From Pectobacterium sp013449375 (lineage in GTDB: Bacteria > Pseudomonadota > Gammaproteobacteria > Enterobacterales > Enterobacteriaceae): DNA of 64,000 nt. Positions within the stretch are counted from its first letter, which is position 1. Each line of letters starts with the position of its first letter. A program made the position numbers and the translations under genes. Location: the NCBI RefSeq assembly GCF_048593165.1, contig NZ_CP184271.1; one strand, given 5' to 3'. The notes beneath the pieces are model-generated. The model was not told the DNA's origin. It was given only the letters and a program-made list of their open reading frames with translations, and did no database searches. Of the stretch, positions 17,048 to 26,346 are shown piece after piece.

Positions 17048-18568
17048 TCAGGCGGATGCGGTTGTTGTGGCGGCGTCCGCAGGAACGTCGGCGGCGATAT
17101 CCTGCGTCATGCGCGTCAGTTTCGGCGCGGTCAGCAGCATCAGAACGGCGATGATGCCTGTTACGATACCAATCTGCAGGAAAACATTGCTGTAAACGTC
17201 AAGGGATACATGCGGGTCTACGACGTTCTCAGGCACGGCCATCATGTTAGCGACGTAGCCCGCGATAATGGCGGCACCAGCCGATGTTAGGAACCAGGCA
17301 CCCATGATGAAACCCATCAAACGCTGTGGTACCAGTTGTGCGACCATCGCCAGACCCAGACCGGAAATCATTAATTCCCCGATACTTTGCAGGCCATAGC
17401 AGAGGATCAGCCAGTTGACGGACACGATACCCTGTTCGTTTGCCATGCTGGCGCCCCACGGCAGCACCAGGAACGCACCGGAACACAGCACCATACCCAT
17501 TGCAAACTTGTGCGCCATCGGCAGTTGATCGCCCATTTTGTTATAAACCGCAGCCAGAATCGGGCTGGCAACCATGATCCAGAACGGGTTGAGCGCCTGA
17601 TACTGCTCCGGCTCAAAGGAAAAACCTAAAATGGCGTGCTCAACGTTGCGAATCGCAAAGAAATTCAGTGAGGTCGGCATCTGGTTGTACAACACAAAGA
17701 AGACGACAGCTTCCAGCATCAGCAGCAGCGCGACGATCATTTTCCGACGTTCTGCACCGCTTACCGCCAGCATCTCTTTAATGAATATGGCGACAACGGC
17801 GACTGAAATAATGGTCAGAATCCAACGAGCAACGCTCTGATTGTGCAGTAGCCAGGTGGAAAGTGCGACCAGCACCACGATACCCGCGAGGGTAATGACC
17901 AGTTTTTTCAGGTTGATTGGTTGGAAATCTGGCTGAGAACCTTGTGTGCTAACCCACTTACGGCAGAACATAAAGTTAACCAGCGTCAGGATCATCCCGA
18001 TCACGCTCAGGGAGAAGGCGACACTCCAGCCATAGTGTGCGGCCAGTACCGGTGTCGCCAGCATAGAGAAGAAGGAACCGATGTTCACCGACATGTAGTA
18101 CATGGTGAAGGCGCCATCCAGACGGGGATCGTCCTTCGCGTAGCAGGTCGACAGCAGGGCCGATGGGTTGGCTTTAAACAAACCGTTACCGACGGCAATG
18201 GTTGCCATACCGATATAAACCCACGCCACACTGTGGCCGGAATAGGCAATCATGGTGTAACCAAGCGCCAGCACGATAGCACCCAGCACGATCACGCGTT
18301 TGGTGCCGAGGACTTTATCACCCAGCCAGCCACCAATAGCGACAAAACCGTATACCAGCGCGCTGAACGAGGAGAAGAGGGTGATGGAGTCGGTTTCGGA
18401 CATGCCCAGCATTTTGACCAGATAAACGGCCATGATGCCTTGCAGGCCGTAGTAACCAAAACGCTCCCACAGCTCAATGCTAAAGATGAGATAAAACGCT
18501 TTTGGTTGTTTGAATGCGTTCATGCTGACGCTTTCGGTGGATTCGCTGTTGTTATTTGCTGTTGACAC
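17048..18568 (-). CDS. dtpA: Proton-dependent di/tripeptide permease
   Basis: POT/PTR-family symporter importing di- and tripeptides with protons; 506 aa with about 14 hydrophobic segments. The ExxER proton-coupling motif is in IELWERFGYYGLQG near residue 30, and the POT signature segments GGWLGDKVLGTKR and FTMYYMSVNIGSFFS are present. The sequence tracks E. coli DtpA closely. GTG at 18568 is chosen because AGAGG precedes it and STANNNSESTESVS matches the DtpA N-terminus. It lies downstream of nth on the same strand, as in E. coli, but 658 bases away. Confidence 0.96.
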   Translation of the reverse strand: MSTANNNSESTESVSMNAFKQPKAFYLIFSIELWERFGYYGLQGIMAVYLVKMLGMSETDSITLFSSFSALVYGFVAIGGWLGDKVLGTKRVIVLGAIVLALGYTMIAYSGHSVAWVYIGMATIAVGNGLFKANPSALLSTCYAKDDPRLDGAFTMYYMSVNIGSFFSMLATPVLAAHYGWSVAFSLSVIGMILTLVNFMFCRKWVSTQGSQPDFQPINLKKLVITLAGIVVLVALSTWLLHNQSVARWILTIISVAVVAIFIKEMLAVSGAERRKMIVALLLMLEAVVFFVLYNQMPTSLNFFAIRNVEHAILGFSFEPEQYQALNPFWIMVASPILAAVYNKMGDQLPMAHKFAMGMVLCSGAFLVLPWGASMANEQGIVSVNWLILCYGLQSIGELMISGLGLAMVAQLVPQRLMGFIMGAWFLTSAGAAIIAGYVANMMAVPENVVDPHVSLDVYSNVFLQIGIVTGIIAVLMLLTAPKLTRMTQDIAADVPADAATTTASA

Positions 18569-19225
18569 AAAGACCTCTGATTTTACATATCTCGTTTTTT
18601 TTAACGAGAAAATAACAAGAGTGAGGCAGTGAAACTGCAACCTCTTTTCATTGTTATGGGGAGGAAAAGCGGCGTTATATTGACGTTATTTTACGGACAG
18701 ACAAGCCATTTGACATGTTTTGTTACAAGTGGGTTTGGTGGTCGGATAAAACTATAAATAAAATGTTATGCAGAGTTTAATTTCATATCTTGCTTTCACG
18801 TCGAATGATTATATTGCTTTGTCATATTTATTTTTTTAAAAAGGGATATAATCTGCCTTTTAATTAAAACTAAGTTAATATTATTAACTATGAATGAATA
18901 TATGGGTTAATCTTTTGCATATCATTAAATATGCAGTGAGTATAAAAATCGATCAAATACACCCAGTAAGATGATTGTCGATATAATCACGCAAAGTGAC
19001 TTTCAATCACTAAATTTTCTATTAAAAATAACTTATTAGCCTTAAATAGTGGTTATGTGTATTTTTATACAGCCATTTTACGCGCGAAGGTGCCAGAAAA
19101 GGTTGTGAGGATCTGGAGTGTGGGGGGCAGGGATCGCGTCACGCATTCTGTTAGAAAGAAAGTCAGGGATAAGCCAAGGTGGGATTATCGGGCTGGTGAG
19201 TAGCGCTCTATCAGCCCCGAATCGA
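18569..19225 (-). promoter_or_regulatory. Long AT-rich intergenic region upstream of dtpA
   Basis: About 657 bases with no supported gene. The part nearest dtpA (18700-19070) is very AT-rich, with several TATAAT-like and poly-T stretches; the part next to nth (19080-19225) has normal composition. The dtpA promoter must lie here. A 62-codon frame ending at 19078 overlaps nth and has no ribosome site or recognisable similarity, so it is not called. Confidence 0.5.
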
Positions 19226-19861
19226 TTAGGCGTCGATCTTCTCACCAAATTCGCACAAATCTTCAATCAGGCAGGAACCACAGCGTGGTTTGCGTGCGAT
19301 ACAGGTGTAACGACCATGCAGGATTAACCAGTGATGACAGTCGACTTTAAATTCTGCCGGAACGACTTTCAGCAGTTTTTCCTCTACCTGCTCAACATTT
19401 TTACCCGGCGCAAATCCTGTACGGTTGCTGACGCGGAAAATGTGGGTATCAACGGCAATCGTCGGCCAGCCAAACGCGGTATTCAGGACGACGTTTGCCG
19501 TTTTTCGTCCTACGCCGGGTAAGGCTTCCAGCGCCGCACGATCTTCAGGAACCTGTCCCTGATGCTTTTCCAACAGCAAACGGCAGGTCTTGATGACGTT
19601 TTCTGCTTTGCTATTAAACAGACCGATGGTCTTGATGTACTCTTTCACGCCGTCTACGCCGAGTTCGAGCAGGGCTTCCGGCGTATTCGCGACAGGATAG
19701 AGTTTTGCCGTTGCTTTGTTGACGCTGACATCGGTTGCCTGTGCAGAAAGTAGAACGGCGATGAGCAGCTCAAACGGTGTGCTGAAATTTAACTCTGTTG
19801 TGGGATGGGGATTGTTGGCACGCAATCGCGTTAAGATCTCAATCCGTTTGGCCTTGTTCAC
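19226..19861 (-). CDS. nth: Endonuclease III (DNA glycosylase/AP lyase)
   Basis: Base-excision enzyme removing oxidised pyrimidines. It has 211 aa with numbering identical to E. coli: the helix-hairpin-helix LPGVGRKTANVV carries catalytic K120, the general Asp is D138 in AVDTHIFRV, and the [4Fe-4S] ligands are C187, C194, C197 and C203. The start is GTG overlapping the rsxE stop (GTGA), so nth is the last gene of the rsx transcript and translationally coupled to it. Confidence 0.97.
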   Translation of the reverse strand: MNKAKRIEILTRLRANNPHPTTELNFSTPFELLIAVLLSAQATDVSVNKATAKLYPVANTPEALLELGVDGVKEYIKTIGLFNSKAENVIKTCRLLLEKHQGQVPEDRAALEALPGVGRKTANVVLNTAFGWPTIAVDTHIFRVSNRTGFAPGKNVEQVEEKLLKVVPAEFKVDCHHWLILHGRYTCIARKPRCGSCLIEDLCEFGEKIDA

Positions 19862-20565
19862 AGCGATTCCCCTACGGTGCCGGTTGCTGGCGCCGTTTTC
19901 CCTTCGGTGATAGCAGCACGAGCTCGGCGTTGTTTCATTTTCTCATCGATCAAATATTTCGCAGCCAGCAACAGCCCGAGACCGATAAACGCGCCCGGTG
20001 GCAGCATGGCCAGCAGGAACGGGGAGTCAAGGTGAACCACCTCGATGCGGAGCGCTTTGGCCCAACTGCCCAGCAACAAATCTGCGCCGTCGAACAGCGT
20101 GCCGTTTCCCAGAATTTCACGTAACGAACCGAGCACCACTAGTGCACTGGTGGCCCCTAGCCCCATCGCCAGGCCGTCAATAGCGGAGGGGACGACGGCA
20201 TTTTTGGACGCGAAGGCTTCTGCACGGCCGATAACGATACAGTTTGTCACGATCAGCGGAATAAAGATCCCCAGTGACTGATATAAACCGTAGGCATAGG
20301 CATTGATCAACATTTGCACGGTGCTGACCACCGAAGCAATGATCATAACGTAAATGGGAATTCGGATTTCCGCTGGCACCCAGCGGCGTAGCGCAGAGAC
20401 GGCAATGTTGGTACAGATAAGAACCAGCGTGGTTGCTAGCCCGAGTCCCAAGGCATTGGTTGCGGTTGATGACACGGCGAGCAGGGGACAAAGACCCAAC
20501 AATTGAACCAGTGCCGAGTTGTTCTTCCATAACCCTTCAACGAAAAGTGTTTTGGTTTGGCTCAT
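19858..20565 (-). CDS. rsxE: Rsx/Rnf complex subunit E
   Basis: Integral membrane subunit (235 aa) of the Rsx (Rnf-type) electron-transport complex, which in E. coli reduces the SoxR iron-sulfur cluster. About six hydrophobic helices are seen; the family motifs are LVQLLGLCPLLAVSSTATNALGLG and LIVTNCIVIGRAEAFA, the paired Cys/Asn regions shared with RsxA. The ATG overlaps the rsxG stop by four bases (ATGA), and the stop overlaps nth. Confidence 0.96.
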   Translation of the reverse strand: MSQTKTLFVEGLWKNNSALVQLLGLCPLLAVSSTATNALGLGLATTLVLICTNIAVSALRRWVPAEIRIPIYVMIIASVVSTVQMLINAYAYGLYQSLGIFIPLIVTNCIVIGRAEAFASKNAVVPSAIDGLAMGLGATSALVVLGSLREILGNGTLFDGADLLLGSWAKALRIEVVHLDSPFLLAMLPPGAFIGLGLLLAAKYLIDEKMKQRRARAAITEGKTAPATGTVGESL

Positions 20566-21191
20566 TGGTTCTCTCCACAGGCGGGCAGCGTGTTGATTTG
20601 TGACGGCAGCGTTTGCAGGTAAAGGGCGCTCCGTTTTACGCTATTAATGACGGCGCGTGGCGTAATGGTGGCTCCGGTAAATTGATCAAACATTCCGCCT
20701 TCTTTCTTTACTGCCCAACGGGCATCTTGCGCGCTCTGCACCGTTTGTCCGCTGAATCGGGTGATCCAGTCAGAGATGCGTACTTCGATTTTATCACCCA
20801 ATCCCGGCGTTTCATGATGCTCGGTCACACGAACGCCGAGTACCTTGCCATGAAAATCGGCACCAACCAGCAACTGAACAGCACCAGAATAGCCATCCGG
20901 CGCGGTACTTTCCAGTGCGGCGGCAACAGCTTCACCGTTTTGACGGGCAATAAACACGCGGTGCGGCGCTGACGATCCTAATGCTGGGTTAGTGACAACG
21001 TAACACTCTTTTTGCATATCACTATTGTATAATTCGGCAGGAACCACCTGATCCAACAGCATTTTTTGCTGTAGCATCGCCTGATGCGAGATCGTGGGTT
21101 CCGTCAGCATGTTTACCATGGCAGTGACCGCGGTAGTGAAGGCGGCAAACAGAGCCAGTGTTGTCGCATGGCGACGCATTGTGGTTATCAT
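20562..21191 (-). CDS. rsxG: Rsx/Rnf complex subunit G (covalent flavoprotein)
   Basis: A single N-terminal membrane anchor (about residues 8-28) and an FMN-binding periplasmic domain; 209 aa. The flavinylation motif TGAT is at residues 172-175, so T175 should carry covalent FMN. Other conserved segments are TEHHETPGLGDKIE and WAVKKEGGMFDQFTGATITPRAVI. It lies ten bases downstream of rsxD and overlaps rsxE. Confidence 0.96.
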   Translation of the reverse strand: MITTMRRHATTLALFAAFTTAVTAMVNMLTEPTISHQAMLQQKMLLDQVVPAELYNSDMQKECYVVTNPALGSSAPHRVFIARQNGEAVAAALESTAPDGYSGAVQLLVGADFHGKVLGVRVTEHHETPGLGDKIEVRISDWITRFSGQTVQSAQDARWAVKKEGGMFDQFTGATITPRAVINSVKRSALYLQTLPSQINTLPACGENQ

Positions 21192-21201
21192 GAACGTCCC
21201 C

Positions 21202-22257
21202 TCAGCGACGGTGGCCGTAAGCGCGTGGCTTGGTGTAATAGTCGATCAGCGGCACGGTAATGTTCGCCAGCAAAACAGCAAACGCGACGCCGTCTGGATA
21301 GCCACCATAGGTCCGAATCAACCAAACCAGTAATCCAATTAGCGCGCCAAAGATCAGACGGCCACGGTTTGTGGTTGAGGCAGTCACGGGATCGGTCGCA
21401 ATGAAAAATGCACCGAGCATAGTGGCGCCGGACAGCAAATGCAGCATCGGCGGCGCGAATTTCTCCGGTGCGATAACCCAGCTTAGCGAAGCGCAGAACA
21501 TCAGCGACAGCAGTAAACTGACCGGAATATGCCAGCGAATGGTACCGCGCATCAGCAAAAACAGCCCGCCGATGAGAAAACCGATATTTACCCACTGCCA
21601 GCCAATGCCAGACGACAATGATGCAAACATCGGCTGTTGCAGAATAACCTGTGGCGTGTGACTTGCACGTAGACCGGTTTTAAATGTGTCCAACGGCGTA
21701 GCCTGGCTGATGCCATCGATGTTGTGCATTAACTGCTGCATGGTATGTCCGCTGGGGGTGTATCCGGTAAAAATGATGGTGAGTGCATCATGGAAACCCA
21801 CGGGAATGGTTTGCAGCGGCACAGGGGGAAGCCAGCTCGTCATCTGAACAGGGAAAGAGATCAGCAGCACCACATAGCCAATCATCGCAGGGTTAAAGGG
21901 GTTTTGTCCTAAGCCGCCGTACAGTTGTTTAGCGATAATGATGGCGAAGACAGTTGCGATGACGATCATCCACCATGGGGCAAGCGGTGGCAGACTGATG
22001 CCGAGTAGTACGGCAGTCAATAGTGCGGAGTTGTCCGCCAGTGTTGTACGTACGGCAAATTTTCTGAGTGACAGTGTCACCCCCTCCGCGATGAGCGCGG
22101 TGGCCGACGCCAGTCCGACCTGAATCAGGTTGCCGTAGCCAAAGAAATAGACCTGCGCCAGCATGCCAGGTAGACAGGCCAGAATGACCAACAGCATGAT
22201 GCGTTGTGTGCGTTGCTGATTATGTGTAAACGGGGAACTCGCAATTCTAAAAGCCAT
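21202..22257 (-). CDS. rsxD: Rsx/Rnf complex subunit D
   Basis: Polytopic NqrB/RnfD-family subunit with 351 aa and many hydrophobic helices. Covalent FMN is expected on T187 in GISQATPLDTF, the same position as in E. coli RsxD. GGLGQNPFNPAMIGYVVLL and SGATMLGAFFIATDPVTA are family hallmarks. The ATG immediately abuts the rsxC stop (no gap), consistent with one polycistronic unit. Confidence 0.96.
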   Translation of the reverse strand: MAFRIASSPFTHNQQRTQRIMLLVILACLPGMLAQVYFFGYGNLIQVGLASATALIAEGVTLSLRKFAVRTTLADNSALLTAVLLGISLPPLAPWWMIVIATVFAIIIAKQLYGGLGQNPFNPAMIGYVVLLISFPVQMTSWLPPVPLQTIPVGFHDALTIIFTGYTPSGHTMQQLMHNIDGISQATPLDTFKTGLRASHTPQVILQQPMFASLSSGIGWQWVNIGFLIGGLFLLMRGTIRWHIPVSLLLSLMFCASLSWVIAPEKFAPPMLHLLSGATMLGAFFIATDPVTASTTNRGRLIFGALIGLLVWLIRTYGGYPDGVAFAVLLANITVPLIDYYTKPRAYGHRR

Positions 22258-24498
22258 TTATTCCTCTTGATATGACGATGCCTGCGCGGCTTTACGGGCT
22301 TTAACGCGAGCGATGGCCGCAGCCACGGCAGCCTTACGTGGATCTTCTGGCTCTTGTGCTTCAACGGCGGTAACAGGCTCGGCAACCACGTCAGGAGCAA
22401 CGGATGAAACGGGGACTTCCGCATTTTCCGCGGTCTGCTGTGCAGCCTTACGGGCTTTAACGCGAGCGATGGCGGCGGCGACAGCAGCCTTGCGGGGATC
22501 TTCCGGCTCTTGTGTTTCAACGGCCGCAGCAAGTTCTACAACTACGTCAGGGGCAACCGAGGGAACGGGAGCTTCTGCGTTTGTTGCGGCCTGCTGTGCA
22601 GCTTTACGAGCTTTAACGCGAGCAAGGGCGGCGGCGACAGCAGCCTTGCGGGGATCTTCCGGCTCTTGTGTTTCAACGGCCGCAGTAGGTTCTACAACTA
22701 CGTCAGGGTCAACCGAGGGAACGGGAGCTTCTGCGTTTGTTGCGGCTTGCTGTGCAGCCTTACGGGCTTTAACGCGCTCAAGTGCGGCGGCTACCGCGGC
22801 TTTGCGTGGGTCAAGCTCGACGGTTGGAACATCGGCTGTTGGGGTTTCCTGCTGTACCTGTTTTTCACGCGCCCGCTCTTCACGAACTAATGCCTTCCGT
22901 GCAGCCCGCGCGGCGATGGCGGCGCTGTTATCCGGCTGGGCGTCAGGGATGACCTCGATTGGCGAACCTGCCTCTGTTGTTGCGGTTTGCTTGCGGCGTA
23001 CGCGTTCCAGCGCCGCCTGCACGGCATCTTTATCGCTGGCGGATACGCCAGCCGCTGCTTGTTTATGGCGCAGTTCGCGCGCGGCTTTTTCCCGCTCCAG
23101 ACGGGCCTGTTTAGCATCAAAGCGCACTTTAGCCTGCGCGGCACGCTGTGCGTCTTCGTCGATTGCCCGAATCTCGGCCTTTTCCTGACGGTAATACTGT
23201 ACCAGCGGAATATTACTGGGGCAGACGTAAGCACAGGCCCCGCATTCGATGCAGTCAAACAGATGGTGATTGCGGGCTTTCTCGTGTTCCTGCCCACGGC
23301 TGAACCAGTAAAGCTGCTGTGGCAACAGCCCCGCCGGACAGGCATCGGCACATTTGCTACAGCGAATGCAGGATTGCTCTTCGGCAGCCGGCTCCATTTC
23401 CGCATGCGATGGCGCGAGTAGGCAGTTGCTGATTTTGACGATCGGCACATCCAGCGACGGCAGGGTAAAGCCCATCAACGGACCGCCCATTACCACCATC
23501 GGCTGCTTATTGACGTGGAAGCCACCCTGTTTGAGCAGGTGACGTACTGGTGTGCCCAGCCGCGCCCAGACGTTACCAGGCTGACGCAAGGCTTCACCGG
23601 TTAGCGTCACCACGCGCTCGGTGAGCGGTTCGCCGTCGATCACGGCACGTTTGATGGCGAAGGCTGTACCGACGTTCTGCATTAACACGCCAATCGCGGC
23701 GGAGTGTTTCCCGAACGGAACCTCTTTGCCGGTCAGAATTTTGGTGAGCTGCTTGGCTCCGCCTGATGGATATTTGGTCGGAATAACGCGCAGTTGTATA
23801 TCGCTGCGTTTACCCAAAGCCAACCGCAGGGCGGCAATCGCTTCTGGCTTATTATCTTCGATTCCGATCAGAATACGTTTTGGCTGCAACAGGAACGACA
23901 GAATGTCGACACCTTGAATAATTTCGTCGGCGCGCTCCTGCATGAGTCGATCGTCGGCGGTGATATAGGGTTCACACTCTGCGCCGTTGATGATCAGGGT
24001 TTCAATCCCGCGCATTCCGCCTTGTAACTTGGCCGCGGTAGGGAACCCTGCGCCGCCCAGACCCGCGATGCCAGCCTGATGCAGGTGAGCAAGCAGGGTA
24101 TCGGTGCTCTGTGCGCGATAATCCATCAAGGTCTGACGTTCACACCAGCGGTCGTCGCCATCCGGCACAATAATAATACTGAGTTCAGACAGGCCAGAAG
24201 GGTGCGCCGTAGTGTGTTGGCGGATCGCATTCACCGTGCCTGACGTTGGGGCGTGAACGGGCAATGTGCGGCCTTTTCCTCGCGTCAGCGGCTGGCCGCG
24301 CAGAACTTTATCGCCGACGCTGACGCAGATCTCACCTTCTGGGCCAAGATGCTGCTTGAGCGGAATAATGAACTGTTCTGGCAGCGGAATGTGACGCAGC
24401 GGCGTCCGGCTGGACTGCGTCTTCATTTCCGGCGGATGAATGCCTCCGTCGAAATCCCAGATCCTGTCTTTTCTAAAGGCGGAAAACAGCTTAAGCAT
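22258..24498 (-). CDS. rsxC: Rsx/Rnf complex subunit C with C-terminal repeats
   Basis: A 746-aa peripheral subunit that accepts electrons from the soluble donor. The NADH/FMN-binding Rnf core is residues 1-360 (GLGGAGFPTAAKL, GAECEPYITADDRLM). Two [4Fe-4S] clusters are indicated by C377/C380/C383/C387 and C416/C419/C422/C426. After about residue 440 the chain is charged, Ala/Lys/Arg-rich and largely repetitive: three 52-residue units and a final 20-residue part beginning DPRKAAVAAA (residues 563-746). The start lies within the rsxB end, with an eight-base overlap. Confidence 0.96.
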   Translation of the reverse strand: MLKLFSAFRKDRIWDFDGGIHPPEMKTQSSRTPLRHIPLPEQFIIPLKQHLGPEGEICVSVGDKVLRGQPLTRGKGRTLPVHAPTSGTVNAIRQHTTAHPSGLSELSIIIVPDGDDRWCERQTLMDYRAQSTDTLLAHLHQAGIAGLGGAGFPTAAKLQGGMRGIETLIINGAECEPYITADDRLMQERADEIIQGVDILSFLLQPKRILIGIEDNKPEAIAALRLALGKRSDIQLRVIPTKYPSGGAKQLTKILTGKEVPFGKHSAAIGVLMQNVGTAFAIKRAVIDGEPLTERVVTLTGEALRQPGNVWARLGTPVRHLLKQGGFHVNKQPMVVMGGPLMGFTLPSLDVPIVKISNCLLAPSHAEMEPAAEEQSCIRCSKCADACPAGLLPQQLYWFSRGQEHEKARNHHLFDCIECGACAYVCPSNIPLVQYYRQEKAEIRAIDEDAQRAAQAKVRFDAKQARLEREKAARELRHKQAAAGVSASDKDAVQAALERVRRKQTATTEAGSPIEVIPDAQPDNSAAIAARAARKALVREERAREKQVQQETPTADVPTVELDPRKAAVAAALERVKARKAAQQAATNAEAPVPSVDPDVVVEPTAAVETQEPEDPRKAAVAAALARVKARKAAQQAATNAEAPVPSVAPDVVVELAAAVETQEPEDPRKAAVAAAIARVKARKAAQQTAENAEVPVSSVAPDVVAEPVTAVEAQEPEDPRKAAVAAAIARVKARKAAQASSYQEE
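22261..22812 (-). repeat. In-frame 156-bp tandem repeats in rsxC
   Basis: Three full 156-base units, encoding residues 563-614, 615-666 and 667-718, and a partial fourth (719-746) each start DPRKAAVAAA followed by a helix of type xxRVKARKAA and an acidic-proline spacer ending QEPE. The first two units are nearly identical; the last two share Ile-Ala in place of Leu-Glu/Ala. The pattern suggests recent in-frame duplication. Confidence 0.93.
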
Positions 24499-25069
24499 GG
24501 CGTTCTACTTGAATAACGCGTACTGGAATCGTATCGAGATCCCATTTCCAGTTAGCGGGAGTCGGAGCGATAGGACGTAATTCGATACAGTCCGTCGGGC
24601 AAGGGGAAACGCAGAGATCGCAGCCGGTGCATAAATCGCTCACGACGGTGTGTACCGCTTTGGTACTGCCGATGATGGCATCAACCGGGCAGGCCTGAAT
24701 GCACTTGGTGCAGCCGATGCAGTTGCTTTCGTCGATCCAAGCAACGTGGCGTGCAGGCGCTTGAACGTCGGCGTCGCCTTCCAGCGGCTGCGGATCAACG
24801 TTGAGCTTTTCAGCCAGCTTCAACATCATCGCTTCGCCGCCGGGGCCGCATTTATTAATATTTTCCCCATTTAGTGCGACCGCTTCGGCGTAAGGCCGAC
24901 AGCCAGGGTAGCCGCACTGGCCGCACTGGCTTTGTGGCAACATGGCTTCCACTTCTTCCACGATCGGATCATTTTCGACTTCAAACCGGCGGGAGGCGTA
25001 GCCGAGCACCAGACCAAATACCAGCGCGAGAGCGCTTAATGCCGCAATGGCAATCCAGATTGCGGTCAT
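24491..25069 (-). CDS. rsxB: Rsx/Rnf complex subunit B (ferredoxin-like)
   Basis: An N-terminal membrane helix (about residues 3-25) is followed by iron-sulfur domains; 192 aa. The first cluster motif is C49, C52, C57, C74 (CGQCGYPGC). Two ferredoxin-type [4Fe-4S] sites are C117/C120/C123/C127 and C147/C150/C153/C157. It shuttles electrons between RsxC and the membrane subunits. The ATG shares one base with the rsxA stop (TGATG). Confidence 0.97.
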   Translation of the reverse strand: MTAIWIAIAALSALALVFGLVLGYASRRFEVENDPIVEEVEAMLPQSQCGQCGYPGCRPYAEAVALNGENINKCGPGGEAMMLKLAEKLNVDPQPLEGDADVQAPARHVAWIDESNCIGCTKCIQACPVDAIIGSTKAVHTVVSDLCTGCDLCVSPCPTDCIELRPIAPTPANWKWDLDTIPVRVIQVERHA

Positions 25070-25650
25070 CAGAATTTCACCAGTCCGGTAAAGCCCATAA
25101 ACGCCAGCGACATGAGGCCGGCGGTGATCAGCGCGATAGATGAACCTCGGAACGGCGCAGGAATATCCGACACGGCAAGGCGCTCGCGAATGGCGGCGAA
25201 GAGTACCATCACCAGCGAGAAGCCTGCGGCACCGCCAAAGCCATAAATCGTCGATTGCAGGAAGCCGTGCGACAGATTGATATTAAGCAGAACAACGCCA
25301 AGTACAGCGCAGTTGGTGGTAATCAGCGGCAGGAAAATCCCCAGCAGACGATACAGCTCAGGGCTGACTTTACGCACGAACATCTCGGAGAACTGCACCA
25401 CCACGGCGAGCACCAGAATAAATGCCATGGTGCGCAAATAGAGAATATCGAGCGGAACGAGAATAAATTCGTTGACTAGCCAGGAAAACATGGAGCCGAC
25501 CGTCATTACGAATGTGGTCGCCATGCCCATGCCAATCGCCGTCTCCAGCTTTTTGGACACGCCCATAAAGGGGCACAGCCCAAGAAACTTCACTAAGACG
25601 AAATTATTTACCAGAAGGATGCTAACAAAGAGCAATGCGTATTCGGTCAT
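25069..25650 (-). CDS. rsxA: Rsx/Rnf complex subunit A
   Basis: First gene of the operon; 193 aa, the same as E. coli. Six hydrophobic segments are seen, with NNFVLVKFLGLCPFMGVSKKLETAIG and LPLITTNCAVLGVVLL containing the conserved cysteines that hold the membrane-embedded iron-sulfur centre in the RnfA/RnfE pair. The start MTEYALLFVSILLVNNF matches the family; the frame to 25716 is unsupported. Confidence 0.97.
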   Translation of the reverse strand: MTEYALLFVSILLVNNFVLVKFLGLCPFMGVSKKLETAIGMGMATTFVMTVGSMFSWLVNEFILVPLDILYLRTMAFILVLAVVVQFSEMFVRKVSPELYRLLGIFLPLITTNCAVLGVVLLNINLSHGFLQSTIYGFGGAAGFSLVMVLFAAIRERLAVSDIPAPFRGSSIALITAGLMSLAFMGFTGLVKF

Positions 25651-25733
25651 TACGGTGCCTACAAAACAAAACCGGACTATTATCAGGCATTGTTGGGTTT
25701 TCGACAACATACCCAAAGTAGGGTTATCGATGT

Positions 25734-25775
25734 CCCCTGCAAGGGGCGAAAGGGTAACGTCTCGTAAATACGAGA
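25734..25775 (-). repeat. Two small inverted repeats upstream of rsxA
   Basis: CCCCT-GCA-AGGGG (25734-25746) and the 16-base near-perfect palindrome TCTCGTA-AA-TACGAGA (25760-25775) lie about 85-125 bases upstream of the rsxA ATG, between cnu and rsxA. No T-tract follows either on the minus strand, so they look more like operators or leader structure than terminators. Confidence 0.7.
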
Positions 25776-25877
25776 AACGCCGAGCTGTCAGACAACCATG
25801 CAGAGCCTGTTCTGAGCAATAGCCCGGAAGGAAATTATTGCATAATTATTCTTTTTATCGCTGATGACACTTTATGG

Positions 25878-26093
25878 TTACAGGACGTGATACCAGACGG
25901 ATTTTGGCACGCAGCCGATATCGAATAAACGCCCGCCGGATGCCAGCTCAGCCCGCCGATGATCCGCAGCACGATACATGTTGATGATTTCCTGACTATC
26001 TGTCAGAGAATAATTGAGGTGATCGAAGAGTTTTTCCAGACTTTCTGTTGAGCTGACTTTCCTGAATTTAAGCAAATAGTCATGAACGGTCAT
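25878..26093 (-). CDS. cnu: OriC-binding nucleoid-associated protein, Hha/YmoA family
   Basis: A 71-aa protein starting MTVHDYLLKFRKVSSTESLEKLFDHL, close to E. coli Cnu (YdgT). It is all-helical and acidic-aromatic, with the diagnostic ELINMYRAADHRRAEL-type segment (here EIINMYRAADHRRAEL). Hha-family proteins lack DNA-binding domains of their own and modify H-NS/StpA silencing. The start at 26093 was chosen by family length; the longer frame to 26393 is unsupported. In E. coli it also lies near rsxA. Confidence 0.95.
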   Translation of the reverse strand: MTVHDYLLKFRKVSSTESLEKLFDHLNYSLTDSQEIINMYRAADHRRAELASGGRLFDIGCVPKSVWYHVL

Positions 26094-26346
26094 GGTGATT
26101 GGTCTAATAGTTATGTGGTTGAGATGACTAAGTATATGCAAGCGGCACAACCTGTCTAGAGGGCGATGTAATAAAGTACGCTTATTTTTCAACAACAAAC
26201 AAATGAAAATGAAAAATAATGGATTGACAGGAAATAGGATGACGTTTAAGGCAACCGTGGGCGGCAGCATGATGGCAAACCGTAGCGTGAATGATGGGTG
26301 ACGATAACGGGGCAGCGTAGACGTCAACTGCCCCTGATATCTGCGC

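Noticed and set aside
17921..18565. 214-codon plus-strand frame within dtpA
   Set aside because: Antisense shadow rich in His and Gln; dtpA is clear on the other strand.
19078..19266. 62-codon minus-strand frame overlapping the 3' end of nth
   Set aside because: No ribosome site, no recognised product and overlap with nth in another frame.
22313..23188. 291-codon plus-strand open frame opposite rsxC
   Set aside because: It is antisense to the rsxC repeat region, very rich in Ala/Ser/Thr because of the complementary repeats, and lacks a ribosome site.
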